Source: Scytalidium lignicola (taxonomy: Eukaryota > Ascomycota > Leotiomycetes). Taken from it: a stretch of DNA of 64,000 nt. The notes under the pieces are model-generated. The model was not told the DNA's origin. It worked only from the letters and a program-made list of their open reading frames with translations, and made no database searches. Both the position numbers and the translations under genes were made by a program. The stretch covers positions 1 to 64,000 of the forward strand of contig NCSJ02000061.1 in the NCBI GenBank assembly GCA_002812745.2, read 5' to 3'. How positions within the stretch are numbered: the first letter of the stretch is position 1; each line of letters begins with the position of its first letter. Positions 24,067 through 37,300 of this stretch are shown one piece after another.

Positions 24067-25607
24067 ATGAGTACGGTAGTTCCAAAGGAGCAGATCTGCC
24101 GAGATGTGGATTCGAAGATAAAGGTTTGTAGGGGATATGCTAGCTGCTTTCTCACGAGGTAGCTAATATAGTATGGCAAAATAGATCATAATTGTCGGCG
24201 CGGGTTTAGGAGGTCTCGGGGCAGCAATTGCGCTTCTCCTCGCTGGCCACGATGTAGAAGTATTCGAGGCGGCAGCAGAAATTGCTGAGGTACGTTCAAC
24301 ATCATCAGCAAATGACCTCCCTCAGAGGCAAAAGAATAAAGTTCTAACCAACAAAGAAGGTTGGGGCCGGTATTCAAGTTCTCCCTAATAGCAGTCTCAT
24401 CCTACAACGCTGGGGCTTATACAACCGCCTAGCCAAGTACGCAACCAAGCCCTCGCGTGTCAATTTCTTAGGATGGAAAGGTAATTTAATTACCTCGATG
24501 GATACTGCAGAGTCTGCGGCTCAGTATCCAGGGACNTTTTTATTGGGATTTCCACAGGGCAAATCTACACAAGTGTCTTCTTGAAAGAGCGGTAGAATTA
24601 GGTGCTAAGTTAAAAGTCCAGGCCAGAGTTATGGACTTACGGATAAGTCCAACAGGGGAGACTGCTACGGTCGTGCTTCAGAATGGAGAAGAACATACTG
24701 CAGATCTGGTGGTGGGGGCGGATGGTATCAACAGTCGGCTGAGAGAAATATTATTAGGAAAAGAAGATCCCCCTCTCTTAACGGGAGATTTGGCATATAG
24801 ACTGTTGTTGTCTACTAAGGATATGCTGAAGGATCCGGAACTTGCGACTTTTGTTACACAGCCACAAGTCAACTACTGGTTAGGACCAGATGCACATGCT
24901 GGTGAGTTCTCTCCTTCCTCTCTATTTCATTGAAATAATGGTACTATCATATACTATCAGTGAACTATGTTCTCCGAGGGGGGGAACTCTTCAACATGGT
25001 CCTCCTTGTCCCCGATGATATTCCCAAGGGTCAAAACATAACTGAGGGGAATGTTGAGGAAATGAGAGCCCTTTACAAAGAATGGGATCCCAGAATCCCC
25101 AAACTCCTCAGTCTCTGTGAATCAGTCTATAAATGGCGTCTCTGCATCCGGCCTGGAATGGAACAATGGTCGCACCCTTCCGGTACCGTCACCATGCTCG
25201 GCGATGCCGTCCATGCCACACTCCCTTACCTTGCCTCGGGAGCAGGCATGTCGCTTGAAGATGGTGCAGTCCTTGGTGAAATCTTCTCCCGCTGGACAGG
25301 CCCCTTAACACCCAAAGCTAAATCACAACTCCTAGATCTTTACCAGAAGATTCGCGCACCACGAACGGAAATGGTTGTTGAGAGAGGGAATCGGCAGCAG
25401 TGGTTGTACCATTTGCACGATGGGCCGGAGCAAGAGGAGAGAGATAGAATTTTGAGGATTGGAGGGAAGGGAGAAGCTTTGGCGTGGAGAGATAAGGCTT
25501 TTGCACCGGAGTTATTAGGATGGTGTTGTGAGAAGGAAGTAGATCTGGTTTGGCCGGCAGGAGAAGATGAGGTAAGGGGTGACGCGAAGTTGCAGTCTAG
25601 ACTGTGA
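24067..25607 (+). CDS. hxnX: FAD-dependent monooxygenase, 6-hydroxynicotinate/salicylate hydroxylase type
   Basis: Exons 24067-24123, 24185-24289, 24360-24901 and 24961-25607 give 449 residues once the N at 24536 is treated as a surplus base; keeping it shifts the frame in the GTFYWDFHRANL region. Class A flavoprotein marks are in order: IIIVGAGLGGLGAA (FAD/GxGxxG, residue ~20), VGAGIQVLPNS, VVGADGINSRLRE (DG motif) and MLGDAVHATLPYLASGAGM (GD motif, C-terminal third). The relatives NicC, salicylate hydroxylase and HxnX hydroxylate an aromatic ring with NAD(P)H and O2. In A. nidulans HxnX acts on 6-hydroxynicotinate; the assignment here rests on the eight following genes. The second-intron acceptor could be at 24356 or 24359 (one Lys more or less). 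It lies left-most and on the opposite strand to the transporter gene. Confidence 0.82.
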
Positions 25608-26058
25608 TTTGTTTGCTTATTTTATTCTTCTTATATTACGTGGTAAAATAACATTGCGGCCCTGTAGGATTGAGCAGGGATTTGTTGATAGCATAGCATA
25701 GCATAGCAAATGGTAAGTAGAAGTTGATAATACAATATTCTACATAGGCTCTCGTTCTTAAAATGTTGTGTCTAGTACCTTCATCGCTAGAGCTGCAAGA
25801 CTACGTTTTTATCCGTATAAATATCTTCTTTAATGGTGAACTAGAACCTCAATCGAGAAACTTAACCACAGTGTGAAGAAAGAAAAATGGGGTTTTATGG
25901 AAGCTTCTACTCTGTATTATATATTCTCGGCTTTATATAATAAAACAGATTACCTCTCTAGAGTATTAATCCCGTAATATTATAAATTTCTATGACTTCC
26001 TTGGTCTCATTCAATTATATTCACAAAGCTACAGTATTTTCATGTGAAAAATCTCCAT
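25608..26058. other. Convergent intergenic region
   Basis: Between the 3' ends of the hxnX-like and hxnP-like genes. It holds a short AGCAT repeat near 25687-25706 and AT-rich 3'-UTR-like sequence; nothing else is seen. Confidence 0.5.
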
Positions 26059-27878
26059 TCAGGGCTTTTCTCTCCATCGACCAAGGAATTTTGTATCCAC
26101 ATCTTCTGCCTTAAGCACCACTCCTTGCTCCTTATTCCTCCTTCTATTCTCATTCTTCATCCACAACCCCAGGGCTAGCGTAAATACAATACAAACCGCG
26201 TTGCAACAGCTAGTAGCAATCAAGGTCGGCTTGTAGGCTGGTGCATATTCCACTCTAAAAGTAGCGGCGCTCAGGATACCTCCCAGGTTACCTAACCCAA
26301 CAAGAAATCCTGTAGTGGCAGCTCTTGAGTTTTCTTCGAGGTTGTTGTTGTTATGCCAGGAGTGAACGAGAACGGAAGGGATATAGGAGCCACTAGCCAT
26401 CAGGAAACAGGCAAAGTAGGCAACGCCTTTGTGTTTAAGAACATCGATGCTAGCTAGTACAATCATGCCAAGGAGAGAAAGGAGGAGGGAAAAGATGATG
26501 TGGTAGGTGCGTTCACGGAAGTAGTCGGAGGATTTGGAGACGGCGAGAAGAATGACGAAGCCGACTGCGTTAGGGGCTACGGTCCAGAGGTTAGTCTTTA
26601 CGGTTAAGTTGGGTTTGGACGTCAATTCAATTATATCTTTTGTGGAATTTTAAATAAATAAATGACGGGCAGTGCTTACCTGCGGCAGGAAATTCGACGT
26701 CGTTGCGAAGGCGACTGGGTAGGTAAAAGCAACAACACACCAAACCGCAAACCTTCTATTGTTCCAAGTCGCAAACGCCTGCTTCAGATTGAACTCACTC
26801 CCAACTTTCCCACTCCCATCTCTCAATGATCGAGCTCTCGCAGCCTTCTTCTCGTCCCCGGTCAGAAACCAAGCATTCTCCGGAGTACCAGGAAGCCAAA
26901 AGTAAGCGATGACAGCAGTGATGACAGTCATTCCTCCTTCGATAATGAATAACCACATCCAGCCTTTTACAGAAGGATGGTGGATTTGGAAAACACCGTA
27001 TGAGATGAGTCCACTGAAGGCAGCGGCTAGAAGGGCAGATCCGAAGAAGATAGCAATACGAAAAGCGAGTTCACCACGGGTGTAGAATAGTGTCATGTAA
27101 AATACTACACCGGCAAAGAATCCGGCTTCGCATGCACTATGAAAGTTTCGTTAGGAACCAGGAATCGTCTAATTAGAATGTGTGGAGTATATGATATAAA
27201 CTAACCCTAAGAGGATACGAATAACCAAAATGCCAGCAAAATTCTTTGCTGCACATTGAAGAAGTGCTAAGGATCCCCATAATATCATTACTAATTATAT
27301 ATTAGCAAGACAAATAGTGCTTAGGGGAAACAGTGAATCTCACATGTTGGCAGCATAACTTTTCCAGACCAGAGTTTAGTAAGGAGATTAAGTGGAAGAT
27401 CACACAATCCGAAAGGAACATAGAATAGAAGGATTAAAAGGGAGTATTCATTTCCAGTGAAGTGTAAGTCGATGTCTAAGCCATCCGTCTCGGTGTTCCC
27501 AAGGTTGCTCTGTTATCAATGTTACCTGATAGCACATAATGCTAGAAGAAGGAATGTATAATACTTACTCGATCTACTGAATTGAAAAAGTACATCTAGA
27601 ATATTTTGTTAGATCGTGTTTGTATTCATAGAGATGTTAGTTTGGAAGTTTATACCAAGGAAAGGAATGGCAGAAGATAAAAGTCGAGTTTGCGGACTGT
27701 AATAAGAGGCATAAGTGATGTTTCCCCCTTTTATTGTATAGATTTACTCACCAAATGACTGTTCAGCCTTCTTGTCAATACCGTTAAACACCTGACCTTC
27801 CTCAATCTTAGAACCGTCATCGGACACAGCGACGGGTGCCATCTTCGCATCAGTCACCTCTGCAGACTCAATACTCAT
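26059..27878 (-). CDS. hxnP: MFS transporter of the allantoate permease/Tna1 type
   Basis: Seven exons on the minus strand (27878-27752, 27696-27656, 27595-27569, 27509-27344, 27290-27206, 27136-26680, 26595-26059) keep frame for 479 residues. The family signature reads YLLPFLSLMYFFNSVDRSNL, DLHFTGNEYSLLILLFY and VPFGLCDLPLNLLTK, then GFFAGVVFYMTLFYTRGE and, after the last intron, NLWTVAPNAVGF. About 12 hydrophobic helices are spread over the protein. Such anion:cation symporters import vitamins, allantoate and nicotinate; HxnP-like uptake of nicotinate or a derivative is inferred from its place next to the regulator, as recalled for A. nidulans (order P-R-T-S). The last acceptor is uncertain: the chosen site drops about 14 family-typical residues (IIELTS...TVKT), which are present but out of phase with the donor. 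Confidence 0.82.
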
Positions 27879-28632
27879 ATTTGCAACAGAAAGAGAAAAA
27901 TCTAAAGGAGCTCCCGAGCCTTAAAGTTAAAGAAAGAGCAAGGAAGCATGCCAATTCTGAATCAAGGAAGAGAATTGGCCTGCTTGCCCTTGCCTTACCA
28001 TTCTATAAACCTGGAGAATTCATGCACAGTGAGATGCTACACTCGTACTCCGATCTGCAACACAAACCGTGTACATCGCTGTGATAATGCCTTGATTAGG
28101 TTTAGTTTGTTGGCTTATCTTGGAGCTTGCCATTGCGACGCCCCTTGTAAATTGAGGTACCCATAAAGTGGAGGGAGGTCGAGAGTGGAGGTTTACAGTA
28201 TTACCCACCACAGGTTATCTCTAGGCATAGGATGAGTGATCGTGACAGAATGAAAACACCTAGAGTAGGTAGGAGATCAATTGTTAATAACATGCGATTC
28301 TACAGGTTAATCAGAGTAAAATAAGTAAGTTAAAATTATATTAAGGGAATAAAGGGTAGTATTGAGATTAGACTAAAGTGTGGTTATCTATGAAATAAGT
28401 TTGTGAAGCGAATGTTACAGTTCCATGTTGCTGAATCCGTAACAGACTTGTTTATCTTTATATAGAATGTCATTGAAGAGCACCAAATATATTTCAATTG
28501 AACACATCAACTCAAAACAACATACCATTTGTTCAAAAATCATGAGAAGTATTCTCAAACCTTTGAAAATTAAGCAACAGATATCTCACAACTCCAAGAC
28601 TCCAGAAAATAGATCATGCCATCTTCACATTA
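27879..28632. promoter_or_regulatory. Promoter region of the transporter gene / 3' flank of the regulator gene
   Basis: 754 bp without a gene; small open frames on both strands overlap and are not family-like. It holds a CTTATC (GATA) motif at 28114-28119. Both flanking genes are on the minus strand, so this holds the hxnP-like promoter and the hxnR-like terminator. Confidence 0.4.
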
Positions 28633-31600
28633 TTAAAAGTACTCAATGATAATCTTCTCCGCCACCAGCCCCCTCAATACCTTCATCCCTTCATGTATAA
28701 CCGCCCACCTTACAGTACTTAAATGCTTTGCCATCACAGCAGTTAATCCACTCGTAGAATACTTCCCCACCATCCGCCACAAACCCTCAGGGGTCACACT
28801 CGTCATCCCACTAACAAGTGCATTCATCTCTGCTTGGGCATCCCAGGAACTGTGATCATGCTGTTGGATAATATCAGTCGCTCCATTCTCACTGTTTATA
28901 CTATCATTCTTATCACTACCAGCGAAGTGGAAACACCATAAGGTAAGAGTGGCCAGGTATAAGCACCATGGGTAGTGGAAGACGTCGTTCACGTCCCAGT
29001 TATCAAGACTCATGATGCCATCGCGTAAGAGATGCGCTGCATGCCAGGACGCTTTAACAGCTGCAGGAGAACCTCCCGGCTTAGCCCACTGTTTGAGGAT
29101 ACGACGAGAACGCTCATGGTCTACGCGCGTAACTGGCCTGCCGATGATGTGTCGTGCCCCGGCGTATATTTGGAGGTCTAGGATTTCAACGTTGAGTATT
29201 ATATGGGCGGCGTGATATATGGCTATACTGGCCGTGCTGAAGCGCGTGAATTCACTTTTCAATGCTGCATTGTCTTTTAGTACGAGAGTCATGCTCATAC
29301 AGTAGGTATCGAAATCTGCTTTCCAGGCGTCATATGATTGTGCAAGACGAGTTTGTCGTTCTTGTGCATTAGGACCGACGAAGCCTTAGTTTGTTAGCTT
29401 TTTAACTTGATTATAAGTTGAAGTGAATAAACTTACCGAGAGAAGTTTGATCTCTTCGTTTCATATCCCATGAAATAGACATGAGCCCGTGAAGGATGAG
29501 GAGTCGAGAAATCGCATTCAGTTGAGGAGGAAGTGAAGCAGAGCCTGGATTAACATGAAATTTCAAAGCAGACAAGAAAGATGTCTCTGTTTCTTTCTTG
29601 TAATGCTTGTACCACTCCTCAGCAGACTCTGCTTCCCAGGTTGTGGGATTGACTGGAAGGGATATTCTCAACTCAAATGCCGACATGCAGAGCGACTGAG
29701 AGAAGAGTACTGCATGTTGTGTGTCCCAGAGGAAGCAAAGAAGTGCCAGTCTACTCAGTATAAGTTGCTATTCAAGAAAGCTATAAACAATATCGGATGG
29801 TATACCTTTTACGTTGCTCGACGTCAACAAATTGCCGCCAGTTTGATTCTAACTCTCCCATTTCATCTTCAAAATTAGGCATTTGTACTGTCTGACAATC
29901 ACTTCTTCGTATCAAACTACGTGGAATCAGTGCCAGTTCCACCGATAAATATCAGATCCCTGCGTAATTACTTACTTGATCAATAAGCCATGGAATAAGT
30001 GTGCCATGTCATGTTGTGCCTGTCCAGCCCTCGATTTACCAAAGCATTCAACTAGAAGTATGGTCTGAAGCATCCATAGATCTGGTTGCGCTTTGAAACC
30101 TGCACTCTGGAATATTTGAGCTCTGAGGATATCATGAATGCACACAGCCAATCGGTGACCAGCTTTGTCGCCATAAGTCGCTCCGAGCAAGAGGACAGAG
30201 AGCAACAACAAAGGTTTCACCTGAGATGGATCGAAAGTCGCCTGATGAAGAAGAGGATATGTGACATTAAAACGACAGAAGAAGAGATCGCAATGGTTTT
30301 GCATAGCTGAAAGTGAAAGAAGTGGATGGTCTCGTGTAATTTGAGATCCTTCTGGAGTCTTTGGGGCTGCTTGTTCAATGAGATCTAGTATTCGATTGCG
30401 CGAGGCATCATCCACAGTGGGGAGACGTTTGGTACACAGACTTGAACCGAAGGTCCATAGAGGATCAAGCGCTGAGGCAGGCTCTGTTCTATTCGAGACG
30501 CTCTGCTGCCTTACAGAGGGTTGATATTCTGAGGCAGACGTTTGAGATATTGTTGTTGGGCAGTACTGCCCAGAGAAATTTCCAGGCGAGGGATCGTCCT
30601 CTGGAGAGAGAGCCTGGGAGCTACTAGTTATTGAGGTTCCTAGCATGGACATATTAGCTATTTGGCCTTGTCCCTCGGATGTCATCTGCATTTGACCCGT
30701 CTGCTGTTCCAGGAAGGCTCCATTTTGTATAGGCACAGTTAATCCGCTATTGAACAGCATCTCTTGGGTGAGAGGGGCTCTATACTGGTTATTGTTGAAG
30801 TTGCCATTTATATTTGGTGTGTATAGCCTTGGACTTGACAAGGGTTTATATGCACGATTCTGCATTTGCTGTGCACTGACCGGTATGTGCATATCTTGGG
30901 GGAGACCATTTACATCAAATAACCAATTGTAGTTATTCATGGTTGTAAAAGGCATATTAAAGGAACTCGCTATATTCTCATCAGCCACGCGAGATCCCAC
31001 TCAGACCGCAAATAACTATTACCTGTATCTGGGTTAAACATATCATCGTAGGGTGTATTGCTCATAACTATAGTGGATTGTGAAGCCTGAGAGCCCCATG
31101 TAGAGTTGGCAAGAAAATCACACATATCTGGAGCATCGTTTCTAAATGATGGAAGTGGATCAGAATTCCACTGCTGCTCCGGCATGGTAACTAGGTTAGT
31201 CATCTGTGGCTGGCTTGGTCCATTCGAATCCGAGCTTATCATAGAACGCGGTGGTGACAATGGAACTGGATTCTGTTGCATCTCATAGCTGCTGGTAATA
31301 TTATCTTGCTGCTGAGGCTCAGGATGATTGTTATTTGGAAGGGTTGGTCGTTTGGTAACTATATTTCCCTCTGCATCACGCCACATTCTCTTCCTTGTCT
31401 CGACAATTCCCAGGCCATAACCTCCAGCTTCATCATCTTTCTGCTTGTGACGGGCCATGTGTCTCTCTAGCAAGTCTGGCCGGTTGAAGTGAACTGAGCA
31501 TCGAGGGCAAGTACTCTTGCCGGGAGCATGGTTCAGACTGTGCCTTTGAAGATGGTCTGACCTGGTAAATGATTTGTTGCAGCCCTGGAATGTACAGGCA

Positions 31601-31695
31601 TATTTCTTGGAGTTTCCCTTCGAGCTTGGTTGTGCAGTAGAAGAGACGGTGGAATTGGCGTGCTCATCCTGACTCTGGCCCTGGCTATTGGCCAT
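28633..31695 (-). CDS. hxnR: C2H2 zinc-finger transcription factor with fungal-specific domain
   Basis: Five exons (31695-31023, 30969-29976, 29916-29806, 29750-29437, 29384-28633) give 947 residues in frame. Two C2H2 fingers lie near the N-terminus: C34-C39-H52-H56 (YACTFQGCNKSFTRSDHLQRH) and C63-C66-H79-H83. A long Gln/Asn/Ser-rich linker follows, then a fungal_trans-type middle homology region (FFCRFNVTYPLLHQATF, then LISLIRR-like LINLIRRSDCQT and FLWDTQHAVLFSQ). HxnR is the pathway-specific activator of the nicotinate genes, and this domain layout and position fit it. The start at Met 31695 is preferred; the frame is open to 31758 (21 more residues). It is on the same strand as the transporter downstream and the hxnT- and hxnS-like genes upstream. 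Confidence 0.85.
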
Positions 31696-32067
31696 TACGT
31701 TTGCATAGCAAATAGTCAAATCTACGTGATATCTCTCAATTGACTTGCACAACTGCAACTGTTTGCATACTCAGAATATCACGATTGTCGATTCCAGCGG
31801 TTTAGATGGAGTGAATTGAGGGGATGGAGAGAAGAGTGGGGGATAAAGCGATTAATTATAAGAACGCGTACTTATCAGTGGGGCATTCTCGTCCCTCTCA
31901 CTTGCCCTCACCCGTGACACGACTAAGTATTATCAGAGACTTAATATTGAAGCTTTACACATCTAGATAATAATATTCTATTTCTAGCCATATTTATATA
32001 CGCCATCATGTACTTTGGATGCTAAAATCAATGTCTTGAGATGGAAAAGAATGCGCCATAAGACACT
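31696..32067. other. Intergenic region between regulator and oxidoreductase genes
   Basis: 372 bp containing the hxnR-like promoter/5' leader and the 3' flank of the hxnT-like gene. No further gene is seen. Confidence 0.45.
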
Positions 32068-33407
32068 TCATGCGTTTGCTTCGACTGCTTTATAAAATGG
32101 ATAATCAACATATCCCTTACTTGGAGGATTGGCACCGTAGAAACTACTTCGATCATAAGCATTTAGTGGCAATCCTTCAGCCAGTCTGGTTGGCAGGTCG
32201 GGGTTTGCAATGAACCATCGACCGAAAACAACAGCATCAGCGTCACCGGATTCCAGTTTGGGAACCGCATTATCGCGATTGAAGTTTCCTGCAGAAATGA
32301 AAAGTACATCTCCCTTCTTGAGAATTTGTCGGAATGGTACCAATGATTGCGCCTTCTGTTCAGTTTTGGTCTCTTTTGCGAGAGCGTCGATCTTGGCTTG
32401 CTCGTCCAGAACCTCATCGAATCTTGGTTCCACCATGTGCACGTAGGCAAGACGGTTCTCTTTAGACAGTGTTGCAATTTGCTCACAGAGGTATGACCAG
32501 TTTGCTATAGGGTTCGAGTCTCGAGTATCCTGGAAGTAATTATATGGAGATAATCGTATGCCGACTCTTTCTGGACCAACTGCCTCAGTAACAACCTTGA
32601 TAACCTCTAATGGAAAACGACATCTCTTCTCAACAGATCCTCCGTACTCGTCGGTTCGGGTGTTGACATTATCATGAAGAAACTGATCAAGAAGGTAGCC
32701 GTTACCACTAGAATAGTTAGCTCTATGTTCCATAGTTCAAGTTATCTCCAGCACGGCACATACCCATGGATCTCTACTCCGTCAAATCCCGCTTCCATGG
32801 CTCTCTTTGTGGCAGCGGCGTACTCCTTCAATGTGTCCTGGATTTCCTCAACTGTCATGACTCTGGGAGGATTGGCAGCATAAGAATCACCATTCGCACA
32901 GTTTCCTTCTAGTGGAACATTAGTAGAGCTAAGGGGTTGGTTTCCATCAAGCAATGCCGGAACAGTTGCACGTCCGACATGCCAGAGTTGGCAGTAGATG
33001 AAGCCACCCTTCGCGTGGACTCCATCGGTAACACGCTTCCAGCCCGCAATTTGGCTAGGTGTGAAGATACCAGGGACTCCATTGTAACCGCATGCCTAAT
33101 CAAAGTTTGTTAGTTTTGATGCTTTTGAGCTCCCTTAGATGCTTTAGAATTAAGATGAACATACAAGGCGACTGATTGGACATGCTTCTGTCAATTGGAA
33201 GCCACCCTTACTCGCTCTCTGCGAGTAATACTCTACGTTTAAATCACCAGGCACATAGACACCGGGAGCTTCCTCTGGAGCTCTCATGCGCGTTAACGGA
33301 GCCATGACAACTCTATGCCCGAGCTGGATAGCTCCAAGCTTGAGAGGCTTAAACAGCGCCGTGTCGGACAGCTCCTTGAAGCCAGAAGGAGAGATTCTGG
33401 AAGGCAT
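32068..33407 (-). CDS. hxnT: FMN oxidoreductase of the old yellow enzyme family
   Basis: Three exons (33407-33165, 33095-32764, 32707-32068) give 404 residues. Old-yellow-enzyme landmarks are in order: FKPLKLGAIQLGHRVVMAPLTRMRA (N-terminus, FMN-binding), CQLWHVGRATVP (the H-V-G-R motif), GFDGVEIHG joined across the second intron to GNGYLLDQFLHD, TDEYGGSVEKRCRFPLEV, and FGRWFIANPDLPTR near the end. Such enzymes reduce activated C=C bonds with NAD(P)H. In the nicotinate pathway HxnT is reported as an ene-reductase acting on a hydroxylated pyridine intermediate. Length and motifs are complete, so it is expected to be functional. It lies between the regulator and the molybdenum hydroxylase, all on the minus strand. 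Confidence 0.88.
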
Positions 33408-34350
33408 TATGGAGAGTTTGGAGGATGAAAAATAGCTCAGAAAGTAAAATTTAAAAGTTGAAAACGATCTTCTTGAAGAACAAGAAAAATTATAGTCCTT
33501 GTATAAGCTCAGGTGAAGAGAGAGGTAGATACAAAAGAAAGAAGGAAAAGTGAGGCCGTACCTGGCCCCCTAGCCCCGCAGCAGACAAGGAAAAAGAAAA
33601 AGCACATGATGAAATTGCCATCAAGCATACGTGGGCGCTCCGCCTAGGTCAACTTTCTTACGGATCGTGCGCATCTGCTCGGGGCAGAAGCTTCTGCATG
33701 AATGGTGTGAATGTGCATGGCGGTACGTTGCAGATAGCGGGGGTAAGACAATACTGATGACCAAAGAAATGGGGGGGCCTTCTCTGCTTGAAGTTGTTCC
33801 AAGAGTGGAGGAGGAATTGCGCTGGTATAGTAGTGGAATCTCAGATACCGCTAAGAGAGCGCTTGCAGCCCATTATTATTTTGAATTGTTCTGTTTGTAT
33901 TAGCTAGGGGTTTATTTATATTGGTAGTTTGCATAAATCAATCTTTGGTATACACATCCCGTCCCATGGCATCAGGATGGTATATTGCGATATAACAAGG
34001 TTAAGAGACAGAATGTGTGCAGGGAATTATCTAATATCTCCGCTGCTTAGGCGGGGTTGTATTCGTGTTTCCAGCACTGTACGGAGTAGACGCCTTCCAT
34101 TCAATAAAGTACTTCTGCATTAATACAGGGTTGATCAAGAGAGCATAATCGCAAAGGTTGGTTACTCTCAGCCTCCCAGCGGTCTAAAAGTTGAAACCTC
34201 TAAGCTAATGGCACGGTAAGAAAATCCATCAGAATGGAAGACTGCCAACTCGTAGCACGATCTCAGACTATGTTTCTCTCTGTTCACTTAAATTATTAGA
34301 ATAATTTTTTATGTATTCATTCTTTCACTTATTTCATACACTTCCGTTAT
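33408..34350. other. Intergenic region upstream of the oxidoreductase gene
   Basis: 943 bp. It contains the hxnT-like promoter and the 3' flank of the hxnS-like gene. A 90-codon plus-strand frame (33631-33903) resembles no known family. Nothing else is recognised. Confidence 0.45.
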
Positions 34351-37300
34351 TTACGCAGCAGCTACAAAGAAATTCCTCTCTCCCATTTGCTCCACTGTTC
34401 CCATCTTCAAAATATCATCACCAACCGCCAGACGCAACCTTTCTGCCGTAGCAGGACTATCTAATGATAAGTACTCCTTCACCCCATTATCCTTCCTTGC
34501 ACTAACCAATGCATCCCTCAATGCAAACAACACACTTGCTCCCAAGAAAACCGGTGGTTCGCCGATTCCCTTACTACTTTGGATACTTCTCAAATGCTTC
34601 CAGCCACCTTCAACGTCCTGCAAGAAAGAAACGTTGAATTCTTGCGGGATATCTGAGAAGCCTGGGATCTTATAAGTTCCTGGACCTCGAGTAAAAAGTT
34701 CCCCCTTCTGCGTCCAAAGGGTCTCTTCTATAGTGAAGAGACCTTGACCTTGCACGAATGCTCCCTCAATTTGTCCATAGTCAATGGCTGGGTTGATGGA
34801 TCGCCCAACATCCATCTTGATATCAGTACGAATAACAGTGTGATCACCCGTAAGAAGATCAAGCTCCACCTCTGAGCATCCGATTCCTTGCGTAAAGTAA
34901 TAGTACATTGGTTTAACACTGTTCACGTCGTAGTTGCCCCATACATACCCGATCTTGGGCATCTTCCAGAACCCGTTGGCGGCGAGATTAACACGGTCTC
35001 GATAAGCTGCGTGAGCAATTTCTTTCATGGTTGCGTTAGGACTGAGTTTCTCCCAGTATGGTTTGAGACGCTCATTTAGTTGGTCGCAGGCATTTTTCAC
35101 TGCCATGCCATTTAGATCACTTCCAGATGACGCAGCTGTTGGAGAGGCATTGGCTGTGTGGTAAGATTCCGTATCTTGTGTGTAGATTGACTCGATTGGG
35201 ACGTTAAGTTCTTGAGCAGCAACTTGACACATTTTTGTATACAACCCTATTACAACTTTAGCACATGTTATTTCATCGATAGGACATAAATGAACAAACT
35301 GACCTTGGCCCATTTCGGTTCCACCATGGTGGAGAAGTACACTTCCGTCTGCAAAGATCTTGACGCTTGCACCTGCTTGGTTCAAATGAAGCGCTGTGGC
35401 AAAGCTCAGTCCAAACTTCACAGGAAGCATAGCGATGCCGCGCTTCTTCCACTTATTCTTTTTATTAAACTCATCAATTGCGGCTCTCCGTGCCTCAAAG
35501 TTACACTGCTCTCTAGACTCTTTGAACAGCTGTGGAATATGCCAGTCGACATCAATCTGCTGGAGGAATGGTGTGTAATCTCCTTGCTTGTACAGGTTCT
35601 TTATCCGAAGCTCATCCACAGAGATATTGAGACCTTCAGCAATTGCTGTCATGTAACTTTCGGCAATAAACATAGCTTGAGGACCACCGAATCCCCTGTA
35701 AGCTGTGTTGCTATGGGTGTTCGTTCTGCATACATGTCCACGTACGAGGACATGAGGAATCTCATAGCAGTTATCGACTGATAAGGACCAAGTTAGCATT
35801 TAATCAAGAAATTTACGGGAAAACATATGAGCAGGTTGGCTCGCAGTAAGAGTTNAAAAAAAAATGTGATCGACCTAGTCCCCTGGTCTGATTAGGGCTA
35901 AAGAAGTAATAACATACCATGTGTACAACAGCGATCCATAACCGCAGAACCTAGATATCCTTAATGTTAGCGCTGCTATAAAATGGGAAAATTTTTTTCA
36001 AGAATCTACTCACTCATATCTCGACTAAAACCCGCATTATTATAGATATCCGCTTCCAAGGCAACCAACGTGCCATCATTTATAACACCCACCTTCCATC
36101 TCGCCTGCGTCGGATGTCGCTGTCCAGAAGTTATCATATCTTCATCCCGATTTAACATACACCTCATAGGTCTCTTCTCCTTCTTCGCCGCGATCGCAAG
36201 AATCGACGCAATCGGCACACTTCTCGATTCCTTCCCACCAAACGCGCCGCCCATTCTCTTCACTCTGGCGTTAATGCGGTTACTTGGTACTCCCGTTACC
36301 TGACTGACGAATTCCTGGGTTTCCATAGTGTTTTGCGTAGATGACCAAACATCCATTGATCCATCTTCAGCGTGTGGGATGACTAGTGCGGCATTTGTTT
36401 CGAGGTAGAAGTGTTCTTGTCCCCCCATTCTCGTCACGCCTTCGAAGATCCTGTCACACTTGGCAAATGCTTCTTCCATAGAACCGTTGATGGCGAGACC
36501 TTTCTTCAACATGCGACCATGTGGGAAAAAGTTGTTTGCTTCTATCGCTTCATCAATAGTAAGAATTGCTGGTAAGTCTTCATAAGTAACCTTTACCAGT
36601 CGCGCTGCTGCTTGTGCTTGTAAGGCTGTCTCGGCGTAGACCATACCAATGGTCTGACCATGCGAAAGTACTTCCCCGTCAGCAAAGAATGGCTCGTCTT
36701 TCATAACTGATCCCCATATATTACGCTCCTTAGGTATGCTATTTTTATCCACATACCCAACAGCTAGACCTGGCCCAATTGCTGGAGTCCAATCCACTTC
36801 AAACTTCGCATGAGCCCTCATCGAAAACACGAATGCACCGTAGAGTTCTTGGTCCTGGTGAGGCATGTCGTCTAGATACTCCGCCTCTCCGGTGTTTTGT
36901 TTCAAAGATGACATGTGTGGGATTTGTTTTCCAACTACTCGCTGCTCGTAAGGGTTTCTGTTGTCTCTGGTTCCAGACGAAATTCCCCTGTGGATTTCGT
37001 TGATTAAATCTTCATCTACTTCTCCTAATCCAAGCTCTTTAACTACCTCGTGCCAAAATCTGAAGAAGAAGGATAGTGCAAGAGTCTTGCGGTAAGTAGC
37101 CATTCCTCCCGGTACGCCGAAATTAAGATCGAAGTCTTCCGTTAATGCTTTTAGTCCTGCATTAAGTGTCCTTGAATCGTCCCATTTCAGTCCCTGCAGT
37201 ACGGTTTTGGCTTTCTTAGCCTGAACAGTGAGAGGCGCCATGCCACCATACGCAAGAGAAATATCCTCAACTGTCCCCTCATCATTCAGGCGGACTCGGA

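Noticed and set aside
33631..33903. 90-codon plus-strand frame upstream of the hxnT-like gene
   Set aside because: No family likeness, no start context or splice pattern; probably chance.
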